Positions 22,121 through 33,085 of a DNA stretch of 64,000 nucleotides are shown here, in pieces. The position numbers were made by a program, and so were the translations under genes. The DNA comes from Reticulitermes speratus. Taxonomy: Eukaryota; Arthropoda; Insecta; Blattodea; Rhinotermitidae. Position 1 is the stretch's first letter. Every line of letters starts with the position of its first letter. The notes beneath the pieces are model-generated. The model did not search any database, was not told where the DNA came from, and saw only the letters and a list, made by a program, of their open reading frames with translations. The stretch lies in assembly GCA_021186555.1 (NCBI GenBank), contig JAJKFL010000042.1:8905781-8969780 (forward strand), written 5' to 3'.

Positions 22121-22376
22121 CCAATGGCTCGACAGCCCCTTGGGGGCCTAGGCCGCCTCATTTTTCGAGGCTTCACGATCACACTTTTTTAGACACACCA
22201 CACTCGGTAGGACTCCTCTGGACGAGTGACCAGCCGTCGCAGAGACCTCTACCTGACAACACACAACACTCATAACAGACAGACATCCATGCCCCCGGCT
22301 GGATTCGAACCCGCTGTCCCAGTAAGCGAGCGGCCGCAGACCCACGCCTTAGACCGCACGGCCACTGGGATCGGCG
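22121..22376 (-). mobile_element. SINE-B, tRNA-Leu/Ser-like head
   Basis: Minus strand: GCCGATCCCAGTGGCCGTGC, GGTCTAAGGCGTGGGTCTGC, then GGGTTCGAATCC (B box) and a body ending GGCCCCCAAGGGGCTGTCG. The TGGCCG...GGTCTAAGGCG A box is that of class II tRNAs (Leu/Ser). ATTACATT lies on both sides and may be the target duplication. Confidence 0.85.
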
Positions 22377-23807
22377 ATTACATTATTACAACGTGTATTT
22401 TGAAAGGTTTGGTCGCATATGCTTCGTATCAACTCACTGCCTCCATCCTCCCAGCAGACAGCCTAAGTAAATCATGAATGACGTAATTTTTGCCTGTAGA
22501 AGATCAAACAGTCGCTGTCTAAGGACACGGCGAGCACTTTCAAGCAAAGAAATGTTTCACGTTTCCATTAGCTATCGTGAGTTCTCGTGGCTTTCCTTGA
22601 TCATATACGTACTTACAACTGAAGCACAAGGTGATGTATTAGTTTGTAGTAAATCTACCTAGATTAAAAAGATTTGTCAGGTTCACGATCCGGCCGCTCT
22701 ACCCTCGGGGGAAAAAGCACCAGCTGATTTGAAGCTAGGTGAGCCCCGGAGACGTCCTGAAGCACTTTTGGAAGATTGAGCGCTGGTTGTACAGCCCTTA
22801 GCCAATAACTGACTGACTGGCCGACAGGTTGACCGACTGACAGAACGACCCACTGACCGACCGAGCTATTCCACGCTCATGGTCATTGTAAAAGCAAATA
22901 TTTATTAAATTTTGTTGATGAAAATTACTAACCCATTAAGACCATCTTGTCTTCGCTTTGGAGGAAGGGTTTAGTACCAACATTTTTGGCGCATTTATAC
23001 AGAGGTTTTGTAAAATGCGCCTATTAGCATTCTCCACGCCTATTGCCTTCTCCTTGTGCGTCCTCATATAATTCCAGAACCACTAAACGTTTTCATAGGA
23101 TTTGACTTCGGGCAGTCTTACCAAAACGGCGCGAGATATTCAAAGTTTTGCCAAAAGCGGACATAAAGAATGGATAATATTTAAATATTTACCCTGCCAT
23201 ATGAAGTGTCTAAGGTATCATAATTACAGATCAAAATGAGCGACATGCATAAAGCCATACCGCAGTGCCACAAAATCATCACAGCTACAAGCAGTAAAAC
23301 CTTTTATTTCTTCAGTTCCACGCTTCAGTACTTGAATTTGGAATTTCTGTAATAATTGGTTTATGTACAGTGTAAAAAGAAAACTGGATATTGGTCTATG
23401 GATAGGCACGATGACTATCGTTGTAATAAAAAGTAATTAGGCCTATATTTGTTTTGGAAAAACATAAGTGTCCCTATCCTGTTGCTGCGCAAAGAATTTT
23501 CCGTTTCTTAAAATAAATTTACTAAAATAACTAAAATAAGTTCCAAGTCTTAAGAGTAAAAAAGGACACTTATAAATATTGCGAAATACGTATTTTGCCA
23601 TAGACACGTGAGTATTAAAATTATAAAATTTACCCTATAATCATTCTACGCTACATATCAAGTATAACGTGTGCGGACACTAATATTTCAATATGTGAAC
23701 ACTTATGTCTCCCTGATCGTGGTCACATAAGCAACATGTAGGGGTATATGCAGTGCAGTAATGAGTGTATTTCAGCCCTTTAAACACTGAGATTAACCTA
23801 AATTATA
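22377..23807. other. No gene; weak hammerhead relic near 23708-23750
   Basis: CCCTGATCGTGGTCACATAAGC-AACATGTAGGGG at 23710 keeps the layout of the hammerhead family, but both core boxes are damaged. Around 22690-22760 there is a SINE-like 'ccggccgctctaccctc' block. No supported ORF. Confidence 0.35.
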
Positions 23808-24925
23808 TATAAAGATTCAGTCCGTACCGCGCAGTAAACACACTCCGTCTCAGTTATACAAACCAGTCAGTTAATGCTGTACAGTGAAATAATCGCTGTT
23901 TGTTCTGAGATGCATACAAAACACATAAATACAGTTCGTACCGCGCAGTAAACACACTCCGTCTCAGTTATACAAACCAATCAGTTAATGCTGTACAGTG
24001 AAATAATCGCTGTTTGTTCTGAGATGCACACAAAACACATAAATACAGTCCGTACCGCGCAGTAAACACACTCCGTCTCAGTTATACAAATCAATCAGTT
24101 AATGCTGTACAGTGAAATAATCGCTGTTTGTTCTGAGATCCACACAAAACACATAAATACAGTCCGTACCGCGCAGTAAACACACTCCGTCTCAGTTATA
24201 CAAACCAGTCAGTTAATGCTGTACAGTGAAATAATCGCTGTTTGTTCTGAGATCCACACAAAACACATAAATACAGTCCGTACCGCGCAGTAAACACACT
24301 CCGTCTCAGTTATACAAACCAGTCAGTTAATGCTGTACAGTGAAATAATCGCTGTTTGTTCTGAGATCCACACAAAACACATAAATACAGTCCGTACCGC
24401 GCAGTAAACACACTCCGTCTCAGTTATACAAACCAGTCAGTTAATGCTGTACAGTGAAATAATCGCTGTTTGTTCTGAGATGCACACAAAACACATAAAT
24501 ACAGTCCGTACCGCGCAGTAAACACACTCCGTCTCAGTTATACAAATCAATCAGTTAATGCTGTACAGTGAAATAATCGCTGTTTGTTCTGAGATCCACA
24601 CAAAACACATAAATACAGTCCGTACCGCGCAGTAAACACACTCCGTCTCAGTTATACAAACCAGTCAGTTAATGCTGTACAGTGAAATAATCGCTGTTTG
24701 TTCTGAGATCCACACAAAACACATAAATACAGTCCGTACCGCGCAGTAAACACACTCCGTCTCAGTTATACAAACCAGTCAGTTAATGCTGTACAGTGAA
24801 ATAATCGCTGTTTGTTCTGAGATCCACACAAAACACATAAATACACTGTGTGGGCAGAACGTAGAATTTGTGAATGTTAAACATGGTGGTCCACGAAATA
24901 ACCATTGGGCCTTGAAGGGTAATGG
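23808..24925 (-). mobile_element. Sat114 element with nine 114-bp units
   Basis: CCGCGCAGTAAACACACTCC recurs every 114 bp from 23827 to 24739, nine units, differing by single bases (CCAGTCAG/CCAATCAG, GATGCA/GATCCA). The right terminus CACTGTGTGGGCAGAACGTA and AACATGGTGGTCCACGAAAT is the element end seen at 43200 and 63410. Minus orientation relative to the copy at 12685. Confidence 0.9.
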
Positions 24926-25495
24926 TGTTTTTTTGGGTGTTAATTACCAAGTACACATTTATCAAGAAACAAGGTAACAATAATGGTCACTTTATACAGA
25001 CAGGCACCTGCGTTTCTGAGTGCAACTCAAACTTATCTAGCTAAATAAATAAATCAATATAATATTATATAATATATATATATATATATATATATCGGAG
25101 TGAACTACGTTTCGAGCAAAGGTTTTACAAGATAACTGAGCAAAACAGATGTTTATGATATGTCGCCTGGCAACTATAGAATTGATATTATATAGTAATT
25201 TTCTCACTTCTTGCAATTATAACCGAATTCATAACCAAGAAAGCGGTACACGGTATGAATTTTGTAAGTACGCAGCGGACCCTATGCTCTTTATATTATT
25301 GTTTTGAAAAGAATATATCCTCTTTTGTTTCATAAAGTAAACAATAGAAACAATTTTATTCTACACAACTATCCTTTATTGTTATTTTATAAAAGCAAGT
25401 ATTGTTTTTTATAATAAAATTTGTGTTGATTTGAAATTGTATTTATTATTTAACACGGTTAATGACATTTGAACCTAGATGTAAATACAATATTA
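24926..25495. other. No gene; (TA)n at 25056-25095
   Basis: AT-rich. A TA microsatellite is the only feature seen. Confidence 0.6.
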
Positions 25496-25687
25496 CTACA
25501 CTTGCCCTGGATGAAGTTTGATGTACGATAGGTGTGGTTTCTCGCTATTGTCAATGACCAGCTCAGAGTCTGTTCGCGCCGCATAACCACCGCTCGACTT
25601 CCTTTGTCTGTTGCTGATGCTGCTGCCACTGCGCAGACACGTTGTTACGGAAACCACGAAGCACAACACTGCGATTCGCCTCAACAT
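25496..25687 (-). CDS. Candidate host exon encoding a short secreted peptide
   Basis: I do not recognise this gene. From the ATG at 25687 it encodes 63 residues: MLRRIAVLCFVVSVTTCLRS, a typical signal peptide (basic start, hydrophobic core), then a Ser/Gly-rich stretch, a basic RQRK site that could be a processing site, and a polar end. The ATG lies 6 bases inside a convincing splice acceptor, so a 5'UTR intron is likely. The frame closes with TAG, but CAA|GTGTAG just before it could be a weak donor, so this may be only the first coding exon of a longer protein. Base composition is more GC-rich than the surroundings and no repeat family overlaps it. It could be a neuropeptide or other secreted precursor, or a chance ORF. 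Confidence 0.42.
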   Translation of the reverse strand: MLRRIAVLCFVVSVTTCLRSGSSISNRQRKSSGGYAARTDSELVIDNSEKPHLSYIKLHPGQV

Positions 25688-25693
25688 GTTCAA

Positions 25694-25720
25694 CTGTAAT
25701 GGAAAAGTGTTAGCGCACAC
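25694..25720 (-). promoter_or_regulatory. Splice acceptor with branch point
   Basis: Minus strand reads GCGCTAACACTTTTCCATTACAG, here split as branch-point CTAAC, tract TTTTCC and acceptor TTACAG. The branch point lies about 18 bases from the AG, as in insect introns. A long C-rich run lies further upstream. Confidence 0.5.
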
Positions 25721-25730
25721 ATCACCGTTT

Positions 25731-25767
25731 GGGGGGTGGGGTGGGAGGGTTAGTGGGGGGGGGGGGA
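25731..25767 (+). repeat. G-rich run, G-quadruplex potential
   Basis: Six or more runs of three or more G within 37 bases on the plus strand; C-rich on the strand of the candidate exon, inside its presumed intron. Confidence 0.8.
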
Positions 25768-26116
25768 TGCTCTAAACTCTGATGCTGATTCGTGCGTGAT
25801 TTTAACACACGAGCTTTTAAATATCCGTCAAACACAACATTTATTAAAAACCTAACTGGAGCCACATGTTTCGGCCCGTGTCAAGATTGTTTTTAAAGAC
25901 GAAATGTACAACAAAATATGTAATATTATTAATCAGATGCATGGAGTTGTGTCGTTTCTGGCGTTTTTTTTTTCTTTCGAGCTGTTGATTCAGAAAATCC
26001 TACCACGCTGTGTTAAGTATTCGGGGTTCTTTAAATTTGAAGCAGGTGGCATATATAGTAATTTGTTTGCTTTCAATATTTGATTTATTTAAATTTTGCT
26101 GATGGTATGTATTTAA

Positions 26117-26340
26117 ATCGATCCCGGTGGCCATACGGTCTAAGAAATAGGTCTGCGGCCTCTCGGTTGCTGGGATTGCGGATTCGAATCCCGCCGGAGG
26201 CATGCCTGTCTGTCTGTTGTGAGTGTTGTGTATTATCACGTAGAGGTCTCAGCGACCGACCGATCCCTCGTCCAGGGGAGTCCTACCGAGTGTGTGTGTC
26301 ATTGAGTGTCATCAAATGCAACAATAACCCTCTACACCTA
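26117..26340 (+). mobile_element. SINE-B copy, diverged
   Basis: CGATCCCGGTGGCCATACGG, GGATTCGAATCCCGCC and GTGAGTGTTGTGTATTATC match SINE-B. The 3' end has decayed. Confidence 0.75.
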
Positions 26341-26424
26341 CAATGAGTAGGTAGACAGAGGTCAGACTGAGAAAGGAAGGATGTATTTAAATAACAGACT
26401 GTTTGAATATTTTTGGTGGGGTGT

Positions 26425-26674
26425 GGCTGTGTACTGCGCGGTCTAAGGCGTGGGTCTGCGGCCGCTCGCTTACTGGGATTGTGGGTTCGAATCCCGCCGG
26501 GGGCATGGATGTCTGTCTGTTGTGAGTGTTGTGTGTTGTCAGGTAGAGGTCTCTGCGACGGGCTGGTCCCTCGTCCAGACGAGTCCTACCGAGTGTGGTG
26601 TGTCTAAAGTGTGTGTGATCGTGAAGCCTCGAAAAATGAGGCGGCCTAGGCCCCCAAGGGGCTGTCGAGCCATA
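26425..26674 (+). mobile_element. SINE-B copy
   Basis: GCGGTCTAAGGCGTGGGTCT, GGGTTCGAATCCCGCC and the 3' hairpin block GGCCTAGGCCCCCAAGGGGC. The first bases of the tRNA head are replaced. Confidence 0.85.
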
Positions 26675-26754
26675 GGGAGGGGAGTGCCTTTGTACTGCTG
26701 TAACAGTCTCTGATGGTGGATGAATATGGATAATTAGTGGAATGATAACTGATA

Positions 26755-26855
26755 GAAGAAAGCCTAACTTTTCGGTGAAAACCCCTCTCCTAATACCGCT
26801 TTCTTTACCACAAATCCCACGAGGGATTAACCTATTAACCTCGGACCGGTGCCGT
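26755..26855 (-). mobile_element. Possible decayed SINE-A
   Basis: Minus strand GTGGGATTTGTGGTAAAGAA and GGGGTTTTCACCGAAAAG align with the SINE-A body; the head is not recognisable. Confidence 0.35.
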
Positions 26856-27229
26856 GAGAAGGCAAAGCGTCTGTCTGTCTGTCCGTTATTTAATATTTCG
26901 TTTCAGTGTAACAACATACGTGTTGTTTGTACGTTACAATTACGTAATGACGTCTTCATAATTTCTCCTTTTCACCAAATATTGTTAGAGTGATTACATC
27001 TAGGACTGGATGGTTCAGACTTGTAGCACGTAGGGTCTATGGGAGTTATAAACAAGTGGTTACAAGCAGATTGCAGGATTATAGATTTGTATTTCAGAGG
27101 TTAGACACGGTCAGCTACCGGATGTGCTGAACTGTTCGTAATTTTCGCCCAGTCTATATGAAAGACGGGATGGTATCTTTGAAAGGGGCAATAACCTCCT
27201 TATCCAGGCTTCAGCAAACAGAAATTAAA

Positions 27230-27855
27230 TTCATGAAGAAATTTAAAAAAAGTGGCCTCAGTGAATGCTTGCTATCATTCGGTGCAGTATCTTTTACCTT
27301 CCAGTTTGATATCCAAAGATATAAAGATTAAGATACACAGAACTATAATTTTGCCAGCTGTTTTGTATGGGTGTGGAACTTGGCCTCTCACATTGAGGGA
27401 GAACATAAGCTGAGGGTGTTCGAGAATAGGGTGCTGAGGAGGATATTTGGGCCTAAAAGGGACGACGTAACAGAGGAATGGAGAAGACTACGTAACGAGG
27501 AGCTTTATGCTCTGTACTCCTCGCCAAATATTATTCGGGTGATCAAATCAAGAAGAATGAAGTGAGTAGGGCATGTAGCATGTACGGGAGACGGAAGAGG
27601 TGTATACAGGGTTTTGGTGGGGAAACCTTAGGTAAAGAGATCACTTGAAAGACCTAGGCGTAGATGGGAGGATAATATTGAGATGGATTTTCAAGAAGTG
27701 GGATGGCGACATGGACTGATGTGGCTCAGGATAGGGAAGGTGGCGGGCTTTTGTGAATGTTGTAATGAACCTTCGGGTTACATAAAATGCGGGCGATTTC
27801 TTTACTAGCTCTGAACGTTTTAGCTTCTCAAGATGGACTCTGCTCCTTAGAGTTA
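27230..27855 (+). mobile_element. LINE-A 3' portion with RT C-terminus
   Basis: Contains LPAVLYGCGTW-like sequence with frame breaks, then the ORF at 27371-27565: RVFENRVLRRIFGPKRDDVT, EEWRRLRNEELYALYSSPN and [11 protein letters not shown], then a [15 protein letters not shown] continuation after frameshift. The 3' end carries 'aatgaaccttcgggtt' and 'tctgctccttagag'. The catalytic RT motifs lie upstream and are not present. Confidence 0.8.
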
Positions 27856-28854
27856 TTTATCTGACCTTCAATAAACTTCTCGTATGATTCGATGCTATAC
27901 AATTTCCTCAGTTGATAAAGCGTCGTTAAATGACTGATTTTTAAAACAGATATGTTACAAATTTGAAGCTCTAAAATCAGTCTAAATTAATACATAACAA
28001 TTCATTTCCTCCCTCTCAGCAGACACAATTCATCACAGTTACAAAAACCTGTCCGTTAAGGAAGTAGTCCCCGTTTACTGCAACACATGCAATCTTTACA
28101 TGTAGTCTGTGATTGAAATTAAGTCCTTGCATGTTAAATCAGCTGGTGTCTGTTGTTACCACTGTGCTGCAAAAGGTAACTGTGATCTACTCCATCCTCT
28201 CAGAAGAAGTAGTTCTAATATTGTTATTACCCTTAATGGAAATAATTTGAATAAAGTAATATATGAGGTATTTGGGCGTATACACGAACACGTCGCTAAT
28301 GTCTTTGTGCTTGAAGTGTTTATGCATACTTTGGAGTAAAAGCGAAGGTAGGAGAAGACTCTAAGTAAAGATACACAATTATAATGCAGAGAAGAGGGAA
28401 CGCTCCCATATTAGGTTCTTGAAAATAGAATAGAATGTCCACCCTGAAAGGTAGGCAGGTTTGTTGACACTCTTTCCTTAGGCAAAAAAAAACTGTCGTG
28501 TTTGTTGTCAAGCCTTATCCAGTTACACGAAATCTCTACAGTAGCATGGCGTCGAAACGTTGTCACTATATACACCAGGTATGATGAAACTGTTGGCTGA
28601 CTGGCATCAAATGTGGGGTCAATCTACCCACTCCGTCATGTCTGCAGAGAAATATGTCACTGTGGCACATGTACCTATGTGGCCACGAATTTAGAATTTT
28701 GTGCTATCAAATTATGTCACGAAATTGGGCCGGTAAATCCTACCTCAGAAGTTATTTTATATTTGGAACTAGAGAATTAATCCAAATAATATATAAAATA
28801 AAATTCGTTTCTCACAGTAAAGAAACTGCGGGTCAGGAGTTCAGTTCTTCTCGT
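27856..28854. other. No gene recognised
   Basis: ORFs at 28109-28339 (+) and 28320-28511 (-) lack domains. A lone GTCGAAACGTTGTC at 28548 may be a hammerhead scrap. Confidence 0.35.
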
Positions 28855-29100
28855 TTGTGGCGCTGTATCCCCTTGTTAGCTTCTCCCGACGTTTCGGACG
28901 AGCTAGTTGCCTTCATCTTCAAAATTTGAGGAGTACAAGAAGAATCAGGCAATACGTTCCTTCGAAACGTCGAAGAAAGTAATCCAGCTACACTGCGACG
29001 CTTCCATTCTTGTTGTACCCCTTGACCTTTGAAAATGAAGGCATTGTGTGTCTTCGAAACGTCGGAAGACACTAACCCGGCGATACAGCGTCGCATCTCG
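28855..29100. mobile_element. Inverted element of the GAAACGTC hammerhead class
   Basis: Left arm GGCGCTGTATCCCC...CCCGACGTTTCGG and right arm CGAAACGTCGGAAGACAC...CGATACAGCGTC are inverted. Hammerhead-like blocks at 28881-28924 (-) and 29025-29072 (+), with a third damaged GAAACGTCGAAG at about 28963. Cores are TTGAAGA and TTGAAAA, so probably inactive. ORF 28833-29096 is a by-product. Confidence 0.45.
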
Positions 29101-29184
29101 GAAAACTTTAGTCATTAAGAGAAGATCTGTGAAAACTTAAACCTCACAAACTGCAGCTCTCACTAGAAATGTTGATGCAGGGGT

Positions 29185-29330
29185 GCAACAAATTTTGCAA
29201 ACCTACGAGCCTCATCAAAATTCTAGGCGCAAATTATGGCATGAGGCAATTCCATACTGACACCCACAAAAATCAAGCGCCACGCTACAAAATTAGTCTC
29301 CCGGGCGACCTGGCTCCCGAGATTTATTTA
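29185..29330 (+). repeat. Dispersed repeat E, copy 2
   Basis: AAATTCTAGGCGC, CCATACTGA, GCGCCACGCTACAAAATTAG and GGCTCCCGAG match the copy at 11163-11300. Confidence 0.5.
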
Positions 29331-29472
29331 CTCCTGGTTTATGTCATAGAGGAGAGTAGAATTTGTTCTGAACACCACACAATATACGTTAACAAATTTG
29401 TCGGCACAAATGAAGAGCTTTGATGTTAAAACGGGTGGCCATGTAGTAATTGCTGAGTTTTAAGGGGTTAAG

Positions 29473-29728
29473 AGCCGATCCCAGTGGCCGCGTGATCTAA
29501 GGCGTGGGTCTACTGTCGCTCGCTTGCTGGGATCGTGGGTTCGAATCCGCGCCTAGGGCATGGATGTCTGTCTCTTGTGAGTGTTGTGTGTTGTCAGGTA
29601 GAGGTCTCTGCGATGGGCTGATCACTCGTCCAGAGAAGTCCTACCGAGTGTGGTGTGTCTAAAAAGTGTGATCGTGAAGCCTCGAAAAACAGGCGGCCTA
29701 GGCCCCCAAGGGGCTCTCCAGCCATTGG
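29473..29728 (+). mobile_element. SINE-B copy
   Basis: GCCGATCCCAGTGGCCGCGT, GATCTAAGGCGTGGGTCT, GGGTTCGAATCCGC and GGCCTAGGCCCCCAAGGGGC. Full length; no clear target duplication. Confidence 0.85.
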
Positions 29729-29924
29729 AAATAAAAAGTCAGAAGTTTTTTTTCAGCAATCATATTACTCCAGTAATGAAGTGTCTCCAGGTAAACATTT
29801 GAGAAAAGTTCCTCATTTCGTCTATTGTATGTAGTTGTTTAGCAAACAACATAAATTACACGATTTTCGTTTCGAGAGCCATGCGTTTAGCGATGAAGAT
29901 GATAGAGTAGAGAAGAGAGTAGAT

Positions 29925-30260
29925 TACATTAGGGCGGGCACCACAGTGACCCTTGCACCTCCACCGTTTCCGATCTTTTGTGCAACCTTTTGCTTAAGGA
30001 GTCAGCAGCCCTGCGCTTTGAAAGAAAGTGCCGTACCTTGCTGACGGAGATGTCGGCGAAGTCACTTGGTTTCATGAAATAACGACCCAGGTGTCTAACT
30101 CTTAATGTGGCCAAGCCTCACAATCACAAAGAACGTGTGAGGCCTTTTCAGATGTCTGTTTGCATCTATTACACCCGGAACTGTATACCAGCCCAAGTTT
30201 AAATAGGTGTCCCTTTAAATGAGAGTGTCCTGTTAGCAACGGACGAAGATGATGCATAAG
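29925..30260 (-). pseudogene. LINE-C C-terminus (RNase H-adjacent zinc motif)
   Basis: Minus strand reads HLKGHLFKLG, then CNRCKQTSEKASHVLCDCEA, a C-x2-C-x8-H-x3-C arrangement typical of the C-terminal end of Jockey/I/R1-like elements. After a one-base deletion near 30115 the frame continues with LRVRHLGRYFMKPSDFADIS. RT and endonuclease are absent. The tail side near 29925 has no clear poly(A). Confidence 0.6.
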
Positions 30261-30284
30261 AAGCTTTTGTCAACGGGAGTGGAG

Positions 30285-30600
30285 TGGTTCATATTTTGTA
30301 TGCTTCATATAATATTATTTTACTAGGATAAGTTGGACATGTAGCAGTAATTGGAGAGATGAGTGTTTGTGCGCCTGAAGGAAAGCGACAACTATGTAGA
30401 CAGAGGCGTAGATGAAAAGTTAATACGGAAGTTGTTCTCATGAAATGAAAGTGATAGGAGTGGATTAATGTGGCCACGTTAGGGTAAAGTGTCGGGCTAT
30501 TTTGAATTTAACAAAACTTTTGGCTCCCATGAAATGTGTGAAGGTTTCCTTACTATAGCTGAGAGATTATCAGTTTTTCGAGGAAACCTAAGTTTTATAG
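30285..30600 (+). mobile_element. LINE-A 3' fragment, decayed
   Basis: 'ataagttggacatgtagcag', 'cctgaaggaaagcgacaac', 'agacagaggcgtagatg' and 'ggctcccatgaaatg' follow the LINE-A 3' order; no open frame. Confidence 0.6.
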
Positions 30601-30749
30601 AGACATTTAAATTTGCTTTTCTTAACCTAAAGTAGACGGAAAGCAAATTGGCATTTTTTTTAATTTAAGGAAAAACACGGCTTATACTTTTAGTCTGCTT
30701 TTATTTGATAATTACTCGTGCTTAGGGTATGAACGTAGACTAAAACGTG

Positions 30750-30928
30750 ATCTTCAATCTTCTGGGATGTTACGCAGCGTAGATTGGTAGTTGGTTACCG
30801 ACGTTTCGGGACAACATATCGGCCTTATTGGATTGCTTAATCCTTAAAGATGGGACCGATAGGTTGTCCCGAAACGTCGGTAACTAACTACCAATCTACG
30901 CTGCGTAGCATCCTAGAAGAGCAAAGAT
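30750..30928. mobile_element. Near-perfect palindromic element with GAAACGTC hammerhead pair
   Basis: GGATGTTACGCAGCGTAGAT at left pairs with ATCTACGCTGCGTAGCATCC at right; arms about 85 bp. Plus strand 30846-30890 reads TTAAAGA-T-GGGAC...GTCCC-GAAACGTC-GGT; a mirrored motif is on the minus strand at 30797-30840. CTGA has decayed to TTAA, while stem II and GAAACGTC survive. Confidence 0.55.
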
Positions 30929-31307
30929 TATATTTACACCTCGGCGGAAGCCCGAAATCACGCAGGCTAAAGTGTGTTTTCTCGCTACCCCGTGGCCCAC
31001 ATACCACAGGTTGCTAACTCATGAGTTAACATTAGTTAGAGTGTTAGGTTGGTCTTATTTTGGACTGTCTGAATTTACCTTTTTTTCCTTCTTTTATTGC
31101 TGCATTTTATCTTAGCATTTTTCGTTACAGACGGTGTAATTACTCCCTTTATGCATGCCATTCCTTAGCAAGCCGGCCTCTACTCTTAAGCCCCTAGTTC
31201 ACAGCATGCAGCACTACCAATTATAAAACTTTGTACAGTCTATCGTCTCTCTTTTGCCCTTCATCATCAAGTAGAATCACACGAGTTATTTTTGTTATAT
31301 TTGCCGA
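30929..31307. other. No gene recognised
   Basis: Nothing supported. Confidence 0.4.
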
Positions 31308-31310
31308 AAC

Positions 31311-31612
31311 ATTTAAATTATAATCACAAAATACATAACATTTAAATTCTACTCACAAAATACATAACATTTAAATTCTACTCACAAAATAAATAACATT
31401 TAAATTCTACTGACAAAATACATAACATTTAAATTCTACTCACAAAATACATAACATTTAAATTCTACTCACAAAATACATAACATTTAAATTCTACTCA
31501 CAAAATACATAACATTTAAATTCTACTCACAAAATACATAACATTTAAATTCTACTCACAAAATACATAACATTTGAATTCTACTCACAAAATACATAAC
31601 ATTTAAATTCTA
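31311..31612 (+). repeat. 29-bp tandem array, about 10 units
   Basis: Unit CATTTAAATTCTACTCACAA plus AATACATAA. Nearly identical throughout; the first unit follows GCCGAAACATTTAAATTA, which may be a hammerhead remnant. Confidence 0.95.
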
Positions 31613-31713
31613 GTTGTTACTGTACGACCGCCAGTTTTAAAACAAAAACCCGAAATTTTTCCCACACATATTTCAATGTTCTGTATGATCTTCACAACAA
31701 ACAACCGTCACTC

Positions 31714-31736
31714 ACATCATCATCATCATCATCATC
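31714..31736 (+). repeat. (ATC)n microsatellite
   Basis: Seven ATC units next to the 3' end of the minus-strand LINE-B; possibly its tail. Confidence 0.9.
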
Positions 31737-31737
31737 G

Positions 31738-32165
31738 TCACGTAGTCTTACGACAGGTCCGTAGCCTCTTCCAAAGGGGATTCTATTCAGAGTGCGATCT
31801 AGTGCTTCCTATTTCAATTTCCAGTGTCTTCTCTTTTCCTTAAGGTCATCCAGTAGCTGCTTACGTCTTCTTACTCGTCTTCCCGTCATTTCTATCCTTC
31901 CCTCTAACTTTCCTTCAATCACGTGTTTCAGAAGGCAGTTTTTACGCAAGATGTGACCAATCCAGTTAGCCTTTCTTCTTTTTATTGTATGTACGATATT
32001 CCTGTCCTCCTTGACTCTGTGTAATACTTCTTCATTTCTCACACAATCGGTCCAAATGATCTTCTCCATTCTTCTCCAGCACCACATTTCAAAACTTTCA
32101 AGGTATTTCTGATCTACTTTCCGAAGTGTCCATGTTTCAGCATCATGTACAAAGCTATGCTCCAA
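31738..32165 (-). pseudogene. LINE-B C-terminus
   Basis: Minus-strand ORF 31809-32165 reads AETWTLRKVDQKYLESFEMW, CWRRMEKIIWTDCVRNEEVL, HRVKEDRN, then ANWIGHILRKNCLLKHVIEG. This is the segment downstream of the RT domain. It breaks off before the final RTRFGRGYGP block, which is frameshifted (31740-31808). 5'-truncated. Confidence 0.8.
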
Positions 32166-32179
32166 ATGTACTTGGGTCT

Positions 32180-32400
32180 TGATGTAAAGTACACGTTATT
32201 CTTGTCAGATTCTAACGAAACTTGAATTTTCTCGACAGATTTTGGGAAAATACTCAAATATTAAATTTCACGAAAATCCCTCCAGTGGGAGCCGAGTTGT
32301 TCCATGCGGCCGGACAGACGGACAGACGGGCGGAGATACATTCGAAGCTAATAGTCAATTTTCGCAATTTTGCGAAAGCGTCTAAAAAGTAGTAATACGG
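32180..32400 (+). repeat. Dispersed repeat C, copy 2
   Basis: TTTTCTCGACAGATTTTGG, AAATTTCACGAAAATCCC, GTGGGAGCCG and GGACAGACGGACAGACGG match 3125-3460. Confidence 0.6.
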
Positions 32401-32800
32401 CCTTATTTTCTTTTTATAATGTGTCATATCAACTCTTGACCTGTGTTTCTTTTAGGCACAAACCTGCAACTTCTTACAATAATCACGTCGTAGTTATTAC
32501 TGTATACTGCAGCTGAATCAACATTCCTGTTATCGTTGTTGAACGCATTGTAAAGTGCGAACATAGTGGCGGTGCGAGCCTTTGACTTTATGTTTGCGCA
32601 GAAGTGGAAACCAGCTGTTACTACATCAGGTGTCGTCATAGCGTCTTAAACAGCAAGTTAGCTCAGCAGGGAACGTGGGTGATACGAAACTTCTTAAAAT
32701 AGATTAACAATTATATGGATTAAGACATCTGAAAGTATATATCAAGGGTGTGTAAAATTTCCTTCGAGATGTGTAATCAATAAGTGTAAATTTTATTGTT
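32401..32800. other. No gene recognised
   Basis: A minus-strand 71-codon ORF (32424-32639) has no domain. Confidence 0.35.
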
Positions 32801-33085
32801 AGAATTCTTATGATTGCATTTATTATCATTTATTAAAGTCCGCATTCAGCTGTAAGTATGTTTCAGATATTTCAAGCCATCGTCAGGCTGCGTACAATTA
32901 TATAGACAGAGAATGTACAATTGTATGTGTAATGTTACAGGACCTCAGTTTTGTCACATCTGCTATGTTCGTATTAATATTAGGCATACAGTTGTACGTT
33001 CTATATTTGTACAGTTGTACACAGCCTGAGAATGGCTTAACATAGCCGAAACATGTAGCTGAGTGAGGATTTTAATATAGCTGTA
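32800..33085. mobile_element. HHR-IR pair
   Basis: Head-to-head motifs. Minus 32852-32890: GCCTGACGA-TGGCTT...GAAACATAC. Plus 33021-33060: GCCTGAGAA-TGGCT...AGCC-GAAACATGTAGCTG. The inner arms pair (GTACAATTATATAGACAGAG against the complement of TTGTACGTTCTATATTTG). The minus copy keeps CTGACGA; the plus copy has lost G8. No target duplication found. Confidence 0.5.

Noticed and set aside
22226..22477. Plus-strand ORF containing PPAGFEPAVPVSERPQTHAL
   Set aside because: It is the antisense of a SINE-B copy, a frequent false gene model in cockroach-type genomes.
25855..25890. Hammerhead motif at 'cacatgtttcggcccgtg'
   Set aside because: Only the GAAACATG half (minus strand) is present; no CTGANGA at the required distance.
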